DNA from: Andrena cerasifolii
Taxonomy: Eukaryota > Arthropoda > Insecta > Hymenoptera > Andrenidae
Reading direction: 5' to 3'
Assembly (NCBI RefSeq): GCF_050908995.1
Contig: NC_135123.1
Location: forward strand, 10,230,001-10,294,000
Length of the DNA: 64,000 nt
A model generated the notes under the pieces. It was not told the origin of the DNA. It made no database searches and saw nothing but the letters and a program-made list of their open reading frames with translations. Position numbers and translations under genes: made by a program. Below are positions 10,613 to 23,186 of the stretch, piece by piece (the stretch's first letter is position 1; the number at the start of each line of letters is the position of its first letter).

Positions 10613-12841
10613 ATGAGGTAACAAGAAATTGTGATACTATACAATGGCTCTAATTTTATATACAATAATAGTTATTAATTAAAAAAATAGATACTTCTAA
10701 ATTCTGAATTGTTTGAGTTTAAAAGAATTGCACTATAAATAGGTAATGGTATTTTGTGAAAACGAAAGTTAAATCTATTGCATCGAGCATGAAATTAATT
10801 GTTTCGATTTATTTCAAACTGCGAAATTACTTCCACCTTCGCTGTACGTATTTCAACACACCCAGTGCATCAGTTTAACCCTCTGTCCGCCAACATATTC
10901 GCTGATCGATCGAACAGAGACATCATTAATCCTCCGTTTAACTGAACTCACATCTTCCCTACAATATATTGTATTTCCTCCGTTCGCGCCAGTAATTGTT
11001 ACTTCTCGACTCGGGCGTAGTCACCGTAGTTGCCCACGGGTCCCCACCTTTTTGCGGGACAATTTCTTCGCTGGAGTGACATTAACCGAAGACACGTCTC
11101 TTAGGTCACGATTCGCTTGGTTCGAAAGGCAAGAAGACTGGGCCAACAGTTTCCATCCAGCCTCCCCTCGCCCCTCTCGCCCTCTTTAATCTTCATTTCG
11201 TTTCTGTTCCTGTTTCGATGTACGTTTGCCGCCAGATAACCACCTAATACACTTTTTCGTCCACCTATCGCGACCGTTCCTCTGAAAATTCTATCTCCAG
11301 CCTCGCCGCGGGGGAACTCGATTTTCGAGAGGTCCGGCGAGTACCGTTGGAACGCTGCGCGGAAAGTTTATCTTGTAATGGCCCGAAACGGGGCTGAAAA
11401 AAAATTGGAGACTCGTGTAATCCAACGGTGCTACAGTTAATGAACATCCCCGTGTTCGTTCCTCATTTCGCTGCAATGCATTTCGAGCTTTCGGTTGAGT
11501 GGCTTGGCTACGGTGTGACCATCAAAGTTCGCAGGTCCGTGCGTAGAATGTCGGTGTCAATATCACGTGGGAATTTCTGCTTGAAAAGCCCAGCTTTTCG
11601 CAAACCGCCACCTTTTTGTCGAAAAAACGTTTTCATCTTAATTAGACCGAGCAATCATAGCCTTTCTGTGACATTTTTATGTGTAACACTGTTTGCTGTC
11701 GACTGTTGTTTACATTGCTTTGAGGTTGAAGGGCTCTAGAAACCGGGTGAAAATTTTGTAAACGCGAATGTTACCAGGCAATGGAATTGATTATTTAAGT
11801 CTCGTTTTCGCAGTTTTAGTGTAAATGCAAAATTCGTGGGTTTTCACGTCCTCGATGTCTAACCGAATATACGGTACGTAATAGTGACGTTAGGAAAGAT
11901 TTTAATTGGAAGCTGTTAGTGGTCTCAGGACTCGAACCGTTTGCAAGTCACCGTGGCGTTGAATTTTTGTGAAACGGTCCACGGAAAAAGTGTGGAAAAA
12001 GCGATATTGTTGCCCTCGGTTCCCACGTTGTCGGCTCCTTTGCTCCTCTTTCTTAATCACGACTTCCTCTTAGTGGGAATTCGCGCTTGACCAAGTTCTG
12101 TCGTCGAATCGTGTTATCGCGTGGAAATTGTACGAGGTAATTAACGCCTGATCCGCTGACACTTCTCTGTCAGGGATTTTGCACATCCCCAGAAAGAGCC
12201 AGGACCGCTTAACCATTTACATAATTTTATCTTTTTCTTATTCAGGCAACTTTTACAATTTTCCATACTCTGCGCACGTTTGGAAATCCCCTGATTACTT
12301 CCCTGCTCAAAAAGACGACGTCTCCTTTTTGTCATTTAAAACCGAAGCTGGAGCGACTTTCAGAATGCAAAGGAGAGATGTGCATGCATAGTTTTTCATA
12401 GAAACGATAGGAAAATACATTTTGTTCCAGGAATAAAGGTGAAATTCGTCACCTACCGCTGTAGGTTTTGGAATATTTATTCCACGTTTTTAGTGCTGAC
12501 AGATATTCATTTAAATTAAATGTATTTCTGCGTTTCGTCCAATTTCACAGAATTAGCTTTTTGAAAGGCGGTGCAGAATGATTCTGCTAGAATCTTCATT
12601 AAACGTTACTTTACATATTTATTTACCGCAATTTCCCTTTGAAGTTGGTAGGTAATACCCACTAGGTATGCACGCGGTTAGCGATGAACCTTTGCATGAA
12701 ACTCTCGACCGTAAAATGTTGATTGTGAATTTACGTTGTGAATATCCTACAATCTCGTATATTTCTACTGAGGCTCCAAAAGCGCGTTAAATATACTAAT
12801 CCTATGTGGTTCAGTGAATTCTGAAATAAAATTCCTTTCGT
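10613..12841. other. Noncoding block
   Basis: AT-rich apart from a GC-richer section at 10980-11520. Small frames on both strands lack recognisable domains. No repeat with clear ends was seen. Confidence 0.45.
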
Positions 12842-13170
12842 TGTTGATATTTGCCAAACCCCCGAACTCCTATAAAAAGTGTTTAAAAAAAACTACCCAG
12901 CGAACGAAAAACGTTTTTCAAAATTTTCAAAATCGGCGCCGTAGATCAATAGCTAGTAACATATTTTATAAAAAAATTTACTGGTTTTGATTTCAGTCGC
13001 GACACACAGCTTTTTTTCAGGGCCACCGTGTAGCCGTCTAAAATCGAGAGTTTCGGATATGTATCCATAACTTCCGAAAAACAATAGTTTTTTAACTGAA
13101 ACTTTTTTTTTAAGTAGTTCATAACACTATGTAAACATAATACAAAAAGCGGAAAATTTTCATCAGCCGT
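12842..13170. repeat. Diverged TTAAGGGG-group-like repeat
   Basis: The stretch contains CAAAATCGGCGCCG preceded by AACGTTTTTC, resembling in reverse complement the GGCGCCAATTTTG and GAGAAAAACG blocks of the element at 33072-33699. It shares that element's alternation of A/T homopolymers with short GC islands. Ends cannot be placed by eye. Confidence 0.3.
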
Positions 13171-16136
13171 TGACTTGTACAAAAATCCACAAAATGTACA
13201 TATGTTCCGAGCGTTCAAACGGGCATACATACTTGGCGTCGAGACGCTGCCGCGTCTCTAGATACCTAGTACATAAAATATTCACTAATAATTATGCTCT
13301 TTTACCATCAATTTCGGACATTATTCCTCCTATAATCCGACGATCTAGACCACCGTGCGGTGTGTAGGTACCACGGCTGGTACACAGATAAGATTATGTC
13401 AAGACCACCACAATATCCGTAACAGTGGGCGCGTGAGCAGTCAGCGACGTCGTTTCCCCATTTCCACATGACACTAACAGCAATACTCGAATCATCGTGC
13501 CATGCACTGGCTTTCAGCTCGTTTGAAAGGGTCGTGGCTTTCCTTTCATCTTTCCCTTTGTTCCATGAAAACGATCGACGTTGCGTCGTCGTTAGGGAGC
13601 CGCGGAGCAATTGCGGGGGAATCGCTCCGCCACGCGAATTAGGGTCTTTTGGAAAAATCGTTGGCCGACTCGATGCTCGTGAATTACGATCGGCGGCTGT
13701 CACGTACGCGGCCGTACAGGTAGACCAAGGGGGGCATAGGTACGTGACAAGTCGAATTTCCACGATTTCTCGTCCCGTTGTTTCGCGCAGAGTACGCTCT
13801 CGCCCTTCATCCCCGATACTCGACGCACGTGACTCGCCGCCGCCGAACGTCACACATTATTTTTGCCGTTTTTGGCTGCGCCCGGTCGCTGATATTCGAT
13901 TGGGAGAAAAAAATTGCCGGCAACGTGAGAGAACTCCGATAGTCAGGCCACATTCGCGGGGATCTGTGCTCTGTGCTGCATTCCATTTGCAAATATTTGC
14001 CATCTGGAGATAGGCTCGACGGTGCAGAAAAAGATGAATGAAAGGAATGAGGTATTGCGTAACTTGCATATCGGTACTCGAGTTTCTGCGCAGTCGTGCG
14101 TTTTCGTTTAATTGGGCGAACAGTTTTCGCGGGCCAGTGCTGCGCGCATGCTGCGGAGCTTTTGATACTTCGAGCTTGATGGTGATTTTACTGATTCGTA
14201 GTCGGATTTATCTGTTTACGCTGGACGTAGTTTGTGGCTGTGATGTCATATGGCGAATCAATTCTTTATACTGGTGTTTAAATTAAACTTTGAAATTAGT
14301 ATTTTTATATTTCTGTATAATTATATATATTTTTCATACTAGACTTTACTTGCCGCGTAAATTGTGGGATATAAATCTGTATTCTTTTAATTTTCTTCCA
14401 CCATCACTATCATTCATTTTCGTAGCTGTTAGTTTTTTTTTTGTAGCGAAAGATTGGTGGCTTTGTTCTACTGAATTTCCAAAATTCCATTTAAAATACG
14501 TATATTATGAGAGATGGTGGTAAATGTTTATGCATCTCAGTATATCAATTTGACTGCTATTTAGTACTTAACGCTTTGCGGAATATAAATTGTGCTTTAA
14601 TGAATATCGCGATATTTTTGAAACAGGAATAAATGTTCTCGCGGTATTGGATTTATGTACATAGGTAATAAAAAATTACGGCTGTTCGAGCGTGTCTGCA
14701 ATCGTACTTACTGAAAACACACTCTTTCACGTTGCAAAATACATTTTAGTACGAATGAAATTGAATTTCGTTCGGTTAGAAGATTTAATTGGAAATGTTT
14801 AATTTAAATATTTGTGACCCGTCCACGTGTAGGCGGAGTGAGTGAATACATAATTTTGGTATCCTGCGGGTATCGACCACAATATTAAATGTTTATCATT
14901 CACCAAGTTAAATTTTGTAGTGGCAGTGTGTTTTGGCAATTTTTATAACCACATAAAACGCGATAGGTTTCACCATTCAATGTCAGCGATCTTTGGCTGC
15001 TGTTCGATTATTTCTTTCATTTTTCTGTTTTACAAAAAGAAAGAACGAACACGAAGAATTGCAACTGGTCGTCTTTGAGCTCTCTGGTGACAAAGGCATT
15101 CCTGATAATTCATGATTGGGCTGCGTTAATTGGCAATTTGTAGGCGCGACCACAGCACACCAAGCCACACTTTGCCTGTCGCCAACTCCACCTCTGACCA
15201 CTACGATGACATTTCAAAGTGATCACTCCAGATGGTTATACGATACCCATATAGAATCCATAGAAATTCGTAATTCAGGCGAATAACGGGGGAATAAAAT
15301 GAGCACGTACTTAACGTATAATTATGTATATTACACCAGTTGCCATTGAGGGTACTCGCGGATATTGATCAATATTATTATTCCATTATGGAAATTTTAT
15401 AATTGATCTCTTAGTTGGCGCGGTATTCGAGTAATACATCTGAAGGTATAGAAAAACCAAGCAACAAGTGTTAATATGGATGACACGATTTATCCATATT
15501 TGTGTGATTATAAATATGTTACAAATATTATATATTAAAATAGTTTTGTTTCTAATTTCGTGTTGCTTCTATTCTGAACTTGGTTTTGATAAATTGACTG
15601 TTGCTGAAGGTCCTTTAGTGACACGAAAGGAGTAAAAAGGTATTGTCCAAAACGGTAGATTATTATTTGTGACACGTCAAGTGGCAGAGTAGCTTGATGC
15701 ATAAATCCTTGAAAAATTATAGAGACAAAGATTTCAACTTTGTTCCGTACGCTGAACTTCAATCTTCTAACAACGTTCAATTAGTATTACCATATTAACA
15801 ACAGAATCCCTCGCCAATCAATGCTAATAAAATTATCACTCTTCTGAGTTTTCTTTTATGAAATGTTTGTCTCAAGTGAACAAAGTAACTTCAAGAATGT
15901 TGCGGAACAACAAAAATGAAGCTTAAAGACTTTTGCCCGTCATATCTTCACATGTTCTCTATCTTTTGCTCTTTTTAAACCTGTGAAGTATTCATACACA
16001 TAAATGCTAATCATAAGCCACAGAAGTGTCTCATTCGAAAAGATCCTTAGGTACTCCACAGACATTCCTACAAGAGCAATCATTATAATACATTTTTAAT
16101 TTCTATTTGTCCAAACACACTTACAAACCCATAACA
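13171..16136. other. Noncoding block with a bidirectionally open GC-rich segment
   Basis: Positions 13308-14013 are GC-rich and open on both strands (181 codons each way), which argues for composition rather than coding. From 14170 onward the DNA is AT-rich. No motif, tRNA or structured repeat was recognised. Confidence 0.45.
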
Positions 16137-16240
16137 ATAGATTATAATTACAACAACTCATCCCATTAATTATACCATCAAATATAAATATATAGATTAC
16201 AATTACAACCACCCATCCCATTAATTATCCACAAAAATAA
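16137..16240 (+). repeat. Two-copy tandem repeat, period about 55 bp
   Basis: Copy one (from 16137) and copy two (from 16192) both run ATAGATTA(T/C)AATTACAAC, then CCATCCCATTAATTAT-like sequence with a few substitutions. It is a simple local duplication in A/C-rich, T-poor DNA. Confidence 0.75.
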
Positions 16241-16556
16241 AAAAATTATAAACCAACGAACCGCCAGAGTGCCAACACACTAAAAACAATCACCAAACTA
16301 CCCCCCACCCCCAAAATTTTAGAAAACAGCGTACACAAAGAATTACATCAACTCATGCGAAAAGATGACGCGTAGAATGTCCAAAACCCGACCTGCGATG
16401 CACGTCGAAACCGTGTCAAGCTTGAATATAAATAATACGGGTGCATTGTCGAATTTCGTGCATAAATGGGGTGGCAGAGAGGGGCACTCGCGTTCGCCGT
16501 TTCCCAGCAGAGAAATCGTTACGTTCCTTTCACCTTGAAAATTGCAAAATATTCTA

Positions 16557-16598
16557 TGGGGTGGGGGCCGTGGGGGCGAGGGGGGGGGGAGGGGTCGT
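16557..16598 (+). repeat. G-run tract, G-quadruplex-compatible
   Basis: At least four runs of four or more G occur within about 40 bp, separated by one- to three-base spacers, followed by GGGG. The pattern meets the usual four-run criterion for an intramolecular G-quadruplex on the + strand. No gene context explains it. Confidence 0.6.
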
Positions 16599-17423
16599 GA
16601 TGCTGCAGGTACGAGGACGACGATGGAAAAGCGTGAAACGAAAGGTAATCGCGCAATTTCATTTTGAGAATGGGGAGAACGGTTGAACGGGTTCGATCTT
16701 TTTTCGCGGCGAGAGTGACTCGTTCCAAGTTGGAGAGGATTCGTGACCGGAATCTTTCTTCTTTCAACGGCAGATATGTTCTTGCGAGAGCTGGCTGACA
16801 GGGTGACCCGGGATCTTCCAGTTCGCCGACAATATGCTCGACTAGACCAGTTTGCGCAGAAGAGCTTTGCTGGGTGCAGAAACCGTGACTACCCCCCAGC
16901 TCCGTTCGATACAATGCCGAATCGAACGAATTCTTCGCTGGAATTAAGACAGCTTCCTCCTGTTTATCGTTGTTGAATGACGGCTGGATCTGGATCATTC
17001 TTGAACAAAGATTAACATCACGTTTTAAAGAGGCACCGTATCAAGTGTCGGAATTAAGTAGGAGAAGCTTTGGATGCTTCTTTTTTATTTGTAAGCACGG
17101 TGCATTGTACTTTTCGGATTTCGGAAGAAATGGATTCCACTTTGAGACGAAAATAGTTTGGTGGGAGAGGTTAAATTTTGTTGGGTCATTTTTTCTAAGT
17201 GCCTCTGAATATTGTTCTGCACATTACTGACGATAAGAATATTTCAGAAAGATCCACAAACTGTCGATGAATTTCTTTTAGTATTTCTGGAGTAATCTGA
17301 TTCCAACGTCCACGTAATCTTCTTCATTTTGGACACAGTTCTACTTCACCCTACAATCTAATTAACGGCAACAGCATAACGCATATAAAGAGATCGACTC
17401 ATGGATCTGTACTTCCCAGAGTT
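16599..17423. other. Noncoding block
   Basis: No gene recognised. A 159-codon minus frame (16519-16998) crosses the G-run tract and is read as C-tract-driven openness. The remainder is unremarkable. Confidence 0.4.
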
Positions 17424-17927
17424 GAGCATTATTTATTCGAATAAATTTTTATTGGGATCGTGTAAAAATTTATTCGTTTTTCTCGAATAACTTCATTTTA
17501 TTCGAAACTAGCAAACTACCCCCGCGCTTCGCTTCGGGCCTGAGAGATATAAGGACTCCATGAAAACACATCTCACTCCTTTCTCACCACCCCCTAGGGG
17601 TAGATTAGGGCGAAATCCTGAAATTGGTTTTTATGTGGGTAACCTTTTGAAGTAGAAACCAAGTTGATATCTAATCGGGCCTAAGAAATAATAAGAAGTC
17701 CGAGAAAACACATTTCACCCCTCTTTACCCCATTCGGGTTGGCATTGCAAAAAATCCCTTCTTATCGAGCACCTACGTCGCAAAAGGAATTATACCCTTT
17801 GAATTTCATGTTTCTAGGGTCAGAGGTTTGAGTTGGGCGGTGATGGGTGAATCAGTGGCACAACGATTATATAAATATAGATTTTCATTGGAAGATTATA
17901 CGAATAAAAATTTATTCGAATAATGCC
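17424..17927. mobile_element. TTCGAA foldback repeat split by another element
   Basis: The outer ends GAGCATTATTTATTCGAATA (from 17424) and ATTCGAATAATGCC (to 17927) are inverted relatives of the ends of the element at 50507-50648. Between them, from about 17505 to 17877, lies unrelated sequence starting CTACCCCCGCGCTTCGCTTC. The simplest reading is an older TTCGAA-type element interrupted by a later insertion. Confidence 0.55.
17505..17877 (+). mobile_element. CCCGCGCTTCGC-headed interspersed element, with ATATAGAT tail
   Basis: The segment begins with CCCCGCGCTTCGCTTCGGGC and ends with TTATATAAATATAGATTTT, a head and tail pattern seen in a widespread, poorly classified class of arthropod repeats (recalled, not checked). 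Internally a module starting GGGCCTGAGAGATATAAG (17536) recurs as GGGCCTAAGAAATAATAAG (17677), each followed by GAAAACACAT and a C-rich line. It has no coding capacity. Confidence 0.5.
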
Positions 17928-20330
17928 AAAACTTTGCCTATATCTCAATTTCCATTTTCCAAAAAACAAGTAAATGCAAGTGAACAAGTCTGGTCGTTTA
18001 TTGTTTCGCAAATCTCGCGCATTCTTCATTTCAATCTCACCTTAATTAGAGCATGTATCAAGATGTAGGTACACAAGAAGGGGCGAGAGTTGCAATAGCA
18101 TTACAACGCGTTACAGCTCCGTCGTGATTGCGTCGGTTTCGTGGCTGTAAAGAATTCAAGGATCGTAGCCGATGGTCGCGCGTTCACTTTTCCTTTCGTT
18201 GGTGTAGGTAGACCACGTAGGCACGAGCTGGACTTTTGTCGCGTTACACGGTACGCGTACACGTGCTGCATTCGTACTTCCCTACCTTACAATAATGGCC
18301 ATTGTACGAGCGGCTTGTTAACGCGATACGTGAGCGAAAGAGGGTCGAATGGGGACCGCTTGGGGGAAGGGTGGGGAGACAGAAGAGACTCGATCGGCCC
18401 CTCTGGCCCATTTCATTCCCTGCTCTGAAACGCACGGTTTTACGCCGGAAATCAATCAGCTTGTTTCCACGTTTGTCGATCCCCATTGTGCTCGCATTAA
18501 CTGCGAAATGGGCGACGATGAATCGTTGCCGGCGGATCGTGTTTCGAAAAATTCTTAAACGCGCAGGGGAACAGAAGCTGCAACGCTTCACGTTTAAATC
18601 CATCGACCATTGTTCGCGTGTCGAGCTCTTTTTTGGTGATTCGAACGATATCGATGACGTTTTGTTTAATTCATTGCTTGGGGAACGTTGGCGGTAGATA
18701 AACATGTGTGTGTATATTTGTTAATGTAACGTGATATGCGCTGCGTGTACATTGATTATGGTGTACGCGTTGGCAATTAGTTTCTGGATTTGGGTACTTT
18801 TCATAGTTTTTAGGTTTTAGTAAGTAAAAGTTCCGGAAACATGAGTTTCGTAAACTATCCTTGTTTGTATTATGTGTTCGTTTTAGCCTCTTTAAATTAT
18901 AAGACGAAGGGTAATATTCAAAAAAGGTGAAGGCTCTTTTCGATTAAAATATTCCAAGTCGCCCAAAAATGACCACACCATTTTCGGAGCAAACTCTTCC
19001 ACGCGACACCCACTTTTCACTCCGGTGCTAGCATAAAATAATCCTGCATTCAAAATATTAAAAAAAAATAATACAATTAATGTAAATACGAATTTCGTGC
19101 ATATTATATAATACCAACATCGGCAGATTATCTTGTTACATCATCAATAAATCTTAACATAATTTCCAGTTCTACCTGAAAAAAACTATTAAATTTGAAG
19201 TAGCATATGTTCTTAGAGAATTGCAGAATAAAACTAGATATTAATGGAAAAACATGCTCTGTTATTTAATAAATCAAGTTCGATTCACAGATTCTCAAAA
19301 TAAAAGGACAAACTTTTCTTTTGCCCATGATTTCGTGCATAATCGTCACTGTGCAACTGCAGCTGCTAAACCCGCCCAAACAAAATTCCCTTCAGACACA
19401 CAGCTCGTCTTCAGCGCGGCAGTAAACGAATGCTGCTTAAATAACTCGAGCAAAACGAGATCTGCATACCCCTCGTCGATAAAAGGTCCCACGAAATCAG
19501 GCAGCGTGTCCGAAAAGAATTCGCGCGTTAATAACAGCGTCCTGGCTGGTCAAAGGAGCCTGACGGGAGCGCGCGAACGTGGATGATTAATCTGTCGAGC
19601 AAAGACAACCCTTAATTAAGCAGCCGTATTCCATCGAACGTGCACCCTCTTCCTCGGCAGGGCGGCCTCAAAGGGCTGGCGGTGCAGAGCGAGGCGTAGA
19701 CATTCGGCGGCGGGAAGAGAGGCGAGAGGCAGCGAGCGTCGCGTTGCGAACGTAAGTAGGAGGCGAGAGAATTTCTTCGATGACTCACGGACATACGAAC
19801 GGGAGGAAAAGGAAACGCGTGGCGCGTAGGCGAAGGCGAAAGAGAGTTGTGAATGAACGCGAAGCGGAAGCGAACAGACACGAATCGCTGGCCAGCAGGT
19901 ACGCCCGCCACATACCTGCTCGTGCATATACACGGGGCGACGCGTGAAAGCCTGCGCGGTGTACCGGCTGCCTTTCCTGATCGGCGAGACGCGTTTTCCT
20001 GCGTCCACACCGGACATCCGGCGCGTTCAACGGAATAGTAATACGCCGGCGGCCGCGCTGCGTCTACGATCACTCGCGGCCGCTTCATTCACGCGCTTTT
20101 TAGCCCGCATAGTCGCTGCGCGCATGGGACGATGTTAAGTTGCCACTTTCACAGGGGCACCTATTAGGATTCGGGCTGCAAAGACCTGGACAACTTTAAG
20201 CTTGCAATTTCTGAATATGTACCTAGGACACTTCGAATTAGCCCTCTGATGAAACAGTAACAGAGGAATGCGAAATAAATTACAAAGGATCTACAAATTC
20301 GTGGGGGGTAGTATTCGCAGATAGCCCACT
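17928..20330. other. Noncoding block with GC-rich, CpG-dense section
   Basis: Positions 18100-18700 and 19600-20130 are GC-rich and CpG-dense, with overlapping frames on both strands (19612-20088 -, 19616-20017 -, 19853-20038 +) typical of stop-poor composition. The intervening DNA is AT-rich. No coding or RNA gene is recognised. Confidence 0.45.
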
Positions 20331-21034
20331 TAAGGGGTTAGGCCACCTTCGACGGAGCAAAATTATTACAGTCATTTTCGGCATTTTTTTTAAGGAGATA
20401 ATGGAATAAACAGAAATTTTAATATAAAGCTTGTTATCGTACAACTCTCGCCGGAAAAAATCGTATTTTATCCTACAAAATGGCGACGGTAGACCCGCGA
20501 TACGCATGATCTTGAGGAGCGACGTTTTCCACGGTGTTCAATCTCACGGCTATACCGTTTGACCTAGAAAAAAAAACGAAAAAGTTTTATTTTCTACATG
20601 ACTAAATCTAGAGAAGTACGTAGCGGTTTTGCGATATCTTGAATATATTCTTTGCAATTGACACTTTTATAAAGAAACTGCATTTTTTCTCCCCATGGTC
20701 ACCATTTCGAGACAAATTAATATTTCTGGATTAAAACTGTACATTGAAAAAAATCCCTCCGTCATTCAGTAGATTTTTATATAAAAAATAAACCCACCAA
20801 ATTTCAGAAAGATTGGTGCAGTAGTTTTTCAGATATCTTGCTCACCGTTTTTAAAAAGACTTCTTGGAGATCGTTGCACTTCTTTATAAACGTAAATATT
20901 TTTCTACAAAAAAATTACCAAATGTTCCTTAAATCTTGCTCTTTTAAGTGCAGAAAAGTTCTGTAAAAATATATGCTTCCGCTTTTAAAAAAAATCGCCT
21001 CTTTTCGGCCCACTGTTTAGGTATGACCCCTTAA
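20331..21034 (-). mobile_element. TTAAGGGG-ended element, copy 1
   Basis: Ends are TTAAGGGGTTAGGCC (20331) and, inverted, TTAAGGGGTCATACC (right end 21034); TTAA at both extremities would fit a TTAA target duplication. Read on the minus strand the interior (CGGAAGCATATA..., AAAAGAGCAAGATTTAAGGA, GTAGAAAAATATTTACGTTT) is clearly homologous to 31384-31745. No transposase frame is present. The TTAA flanks suggest piggyBac-type insertion, but the GGGG start is not the usual piggyBac CCC, so classification is open. Confidence 0.7.
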
Positions 21035-22292
21035 ACTAAAATTCAGTAAAAAATCTGATCTGGAAATATTCTGGAAAAATTCAGAAGTGTTTTCAAAACT
21101 GATACTTTTCAAATACACTTGCGATTAATATCCTAGGAAATCGTGGGGCCTAGCCACCTCTGGAAGCTCCCCCTATTGCGAGCGCGCGAGGGTGAATGAA
21201 TTTTGGTTTTAAAATCGAGTGAAAAAATCGTACAATTCGATCGGCGTTTGAAACGGACGAGTGGGAATGGCCGCGAAACAGGCGAAACGTTACGCTATTA
21301 CTGCAGGGCCGCCGATGCGTAACAGCGCCTGGATACCGGTGGATGCAACGAAATTGTTTAATAACGGATGAAACTTCCGGGTTGCGTTTACGGTGTGCCG
21401 GATGATCTGCAGCGGAATTTCCGCGCGGGATTGGGGGGACGTATGAATGCGACCGATTCGCTCAGCCGGTGACATTGTGTAAAATATCATTGTTTGATAG
21501 CGCGGAGGGGCGGCAGGGGGAAAAAAGAGGGTATCAATGACCCGCCCGTTTCTGCCGCCATTGCGAAACATCGACAATCGAGCCATGGGGTTCGTTGAGA
21601 AAGGGCCATCGGCCAAGAACAACAGAAGTCCAAATCTCGCAGCCGGTGCAACGCTCCTGGCTGTCGAAGGAGCTTTGGATTAATAGCGTGTATCAGTCGA
21701 ATACTTGGGGAAATCTTTGATGCAAAGCTTCTCACGACTGGGGGAAGAGTGTTTCACCAGTGGAACGCTGCAGGGTCCTATTTGTAATTCAGATATGAGT
21801 TTAGGTGGCTGCCCTTATGTACGTGTCCTTCCATGAACGCTTTGTTCGGTAGTGGGTTGAAATTTGATTAGTGGTGGAAATTGTTATTGGAGGTTGGATG
21901 TACTTTGCATGAGGCTGCCAAGTTTTAAGAGGCTAATTGGGAAATCGGTTAAGAGACACAGGTGAGGGTTACCATTATCGTACCGCTTCAGATATTTTAC
22001 GTTATATTTCGTATTTGGTACTAACTAGAATGATACAGGCTGTGTCAGTCCAATCGAGTCCCAAAAATTATAATACACACTTTGAACATTGTAGAATATG
22101 GAATAGTCGCGTTTTAGTAAGAAATGAAATGGCAACCTGTAGCAAAAAAATCGGAAATGTGTGAAGTCCTGAAAAACGAGTTTAAGATGTAGTCCTTTTA
22201 GAAAATATACAGTTTCATAGTGTGCGTTTCAAAAAAGGTATTTATTTTGAGATCTTAAAATGGTCAAACACGTTTAATTTAGAGAAATAACT
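21035..22292. other. Noncoding block
   Basis: No gene recognised; 21180-21780 is moderately GC-rich with open frames on the minus strand that lack motifs. The rest is AT-rich. Confidence 0.4.
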
Positions 22293-22350
22293 ATTTATTA
22301 TTATTATATTGATTCTTCTTATTATTAAATGATTATTATTATGTTTATTC
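22293..22350 (+). repeat. TTA-rich microsatellite
   Basis: Imperfect run of TTA/ATT triplets (TATTTATTATTATTATATTG and TTATTATTAAATGATTATTA). Confidence 0.8.
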
Positions 22351-22500
22351 ATAAGAAAGTAATTTAAAGCTGAAAAGTATTGAATCTACTTAGTCTTCTC
22401 ACGCGCATTCGGCGCACCCAGTGTGACCATGAAGAGTTAAATCAACGACATCTCTACCAAGTGAATATATCCGAAATGCAACTCTGAAAGGCCCCAACAC

Positions 22501-23186
22501 GTACTATTACCCGGCCGAAAGAAGATCCCCAAGAGGCGGGCTCGGGCGATACAGTCCGTCGCTATGACGATTGGTCGAATCACCTATTTGGCCACACTTT
22601 TAAAGACGCGGCACACGTATTTTGGTTATTGGCTGAAGTAGGCACATGATTGTCGCACCGCGCGACGAAGAGAGCGAACAAAACACATCGAGATCGAGTG
22701 GAATAGAGCGATCTGACCGACGAGCGCCAAAGCAATAGCGTAGGCATCTCAGATAGTTAACCATTAATATATAATAACATAAAAATTTCCTTATTTTTCA
22801 CAATATATTCAGGAAAGTATTATCATTGGTTTGGTTAGATTTTTCTGATTAAAATAAGCCCAAACGCAATCTCGCACAGATTGTTTGAAAAATAAGGAAA
22901 TTTTTATGTTATTATATATTAATGGTTAACCGTCTGAGATGCCTACGCTATTGCTTTGGCGTTCGTCGGTCAGATCGCTCTATTCCACTCGATCTCGATG
23001 TGTTTTGTGCGCTCTCTTCGTCGCGCGGTGCGATAATGTATGTGCCTACTTCAGCCAATAACCAAAATTCGTGTGTCGCGTCTTTAAAAGTGTGCCAAAA
23101 TAGGTGATTCGACCAATCGTCATAGCGACGGACTGTATCGCCCGAGCCCGCCTCTTGGGGATCTTCTTTCGGCCGGGTAATAGTAC
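22501..23186. mobile_element. Long hairpin MITE, family D, ~300-bp arms
   Basis: The left arm 22501-22800 (starts GTACTATTACCCGGCCGAAA) is the near-perfect reverse complement of the right arm 22885-23186 (ends CGGGTAATAGTAC); only scattered mismatches or small indels are seen. The loop is about 84 bp (22801-22884). Arms contain CGCTATGACGATTGG, also found in the short element at 41581-41813. The 61-codon frame at 22922-23107 lies in the arm and is not a gene. Transcription would give a ~300-bp double-stranded RNA stem. No transposase is encoded. Confidence 0.92.

Noticed and set aside
11925..11955. GGTTCGAGTCC on the minus strand, like a tRNA B box
   Set aside because: The flanking bases do not pair as a T stem and no A box or acceptor stem is at the right distance.
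13308..14013. Two 181-codon frames, one on each strand
   Set aside because: Antisense-overlapping openness in a GC-rich block, without recognisable motifs or splice context.
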